From: Flavobacteriaceae bacterium
GTDB lineage: Bacteria; Bacteroidota; Bacteroidia; Flavobacteriales; Flavobacteriaceae
Length of the DNA: 6,672 bases
Assembly: GCA_016763595.1 (NCBI GenBank)
Contig: JAESTN010000008.1
Coordinates: 1 to 6,672 of the forward strand
Direction: 5' to 3'
Part shown: in pieces, positions 6,111-6,672 of the stretch
Layout of the letters: every line of letters begins with the position of its first letter
Position numbering within the stretch: the first letter of the stretch is position 1
Notes under the pieces: model-generated
The model's database searches: none
What the model was told of the DNA's origin: nothing
What the model saw: only the letters and a program-made list of their open reading frames with translations
Translations under genes and position numbers: made by a program

Positions 6111-6649
6111 GTACGAAGCACAATCAATTGCCAATTTTGATTGTTAGATTGATGTTCTTTTAGTACTTCAAAACCGATCGCTTTATGTGCATTTACTGAG
6201 CGTACGTTTTTAACATCAACCTCTGTAATAATTGCATTGTATTCTTTAGAAATATTTTCCTTCATATAGTTGTAAAGTGCTCTAAATATTCCGCGTTTCC
6301 GATACTCTTTATCTATGCAAATTTGTCCCATTACCATGTAATTAAGAGGGGCGTTTAATTCATTGATTGCTTTATCAGATAAATTAAACATTGGGGTTAA
6401 CAACGGAATTTCATTTCTGAATTCTTGCAACATACAAAGTGCATATCCAACAACTTTGTCATTGTGTTTTGCAATTATATGTGGATGTGCATCATGCATT
6501 TTTGTTAAAAGAGTTAAGGTATGTTGAGCACTTACAAAACCTTGTTCAGTTAATTCACTTGTTGAGATATTTACAGGTAAGTTTTTTTGTTGAAGAACTA
6601 TTATTTCTTCTAGCTCTTTGTTTGTAGTTGTGAGTTGGTATTTAATCAT
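6107..6649 (-). CDS. GNAT family N-acetyltransferase
   Basis: This is a 180-residue Gcn5-related acetyltransferase, predicted soluble, which moves an acetyl group from acetyl-CoA to an unknown amine or amino-acid substrate. The acetyl-CoA motif is seen as GQICIDKEYRKRGIFRALY (108-126), with R117-x-x-G120 forming the pyrophosphate-binding turn on strand beta4/helix alpha3. The second motif is TEVDVKNVRSVNAHKAIGFEVL (142-163), where N153 and GF (159-160) are typical. VVGYALCM (66-73) is the usual beta2-beta3 strand. Length is normal and the frame is intact. It runs opposite to the Moco/MutS operon and is an independent transcription unit whose promoter must lie within the last 23 bases or past the right edge; I see no clear promoter there. 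Its TAA overlaps the MutS-like TAG. Substrate cannot be deduced. Confidence 0.9.
   Translation of the reverse strand: MIKYQLTTTNKELEEIIVLQQKNLPVNISTSELTEQGFVSAQHTLTLLTKMHDAHPHIIAKHNDKVVGYALCMLQEFRNEIPLLTPMFNLSDKAINELNAPLNYMVMGQICIDKEYRKRGIFRALYNYMKENISKEYNAIITEVDVKNVRSVNAHKAIGFEVLKEHQSNNQNWQLIVLRT
6120..6144. repeat. 8-bp perfect inverted repeat at the convergent gene junction
   Basis: ACAATCAA (6120-6127) and TTGATTGT (6137-6144) are exact reverse complements around a 9-base loop. The hairpin lies 10 bp past the MutS-like stop, inside the last codons of the GNAT gene. It could weakly terminate the + strand transcript, but it is AT-rich and no immediate T-run follows, so this may be chance or coding constraint. 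Confidence 0.3.
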
Positions 6650-6672
6650 AGAGGTACATACTTTTAGCTAAA

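Overview
The window is AT-rich (about a third G+C by hand counts of scattered rows). Its genes lack clear Shine-Dalgarno sequences, start in A-rich contexts and pack into TAAATG or overlapping junctions. The protein sequences read like those of marine Flavobacteriaceae (Bacteroidota). The phylum is a fairly safe inference; the genus cannot be told.

Positions 1-4340 hold most of a molybdenum cofactor (Moco) operon on the + strand. In order it has moeA (Mo insertion; cut by the left edge), a small unrecognised gene for a C-terminally anchored membrane protein, moaC (cyclic pyranopterin monophosphate synthase), a two-domain protein with a degenerate MobB-like N-terminal half and a MobA guanylyltransferase C-terminal half, and a MoeB/ThiF-type E1 enzyme with a C-terminal rhodanese domain. 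MoaC acts early, the E1/rhodanese protein activates or sulfurates the MoaD sulfur carrier, MoeA loads molybdate, and MobA makes the guanine dinucleotide form. MoaA, MoaD, MoaE and MogA/MoaB functions are not in the window and presumably lie upstream or elsewhere.

Positions 4341-6110 carry a membrane-embedded MutS-family ATPase that abuts the E1 gene with no spacer. It has the MutS ATPase core but none of the mismatch-recognition part of canonical MutS. A GNAT acetyltransferase on the - strand (6107-6649) converges on it, the two stop codons overlapping by 4 bp. The only intergenic gap of note is 69 bp (3165-3233), which holds an imperfect hairpin followed by six T.

I see no tRNA, rRNA, CRISPR array, insertion sequence or phage gene. 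The items most worth checking are the low-GC membrane protein inside the Moco operon, the pseudo-P-loop domain fused to MobA, the E1 enzyme that has lost its zinc cysteines and the DVRE motif of its rhodanese domain, and the coupling of a membrane MutS to cofactor genes. None of these alone proves a new system.
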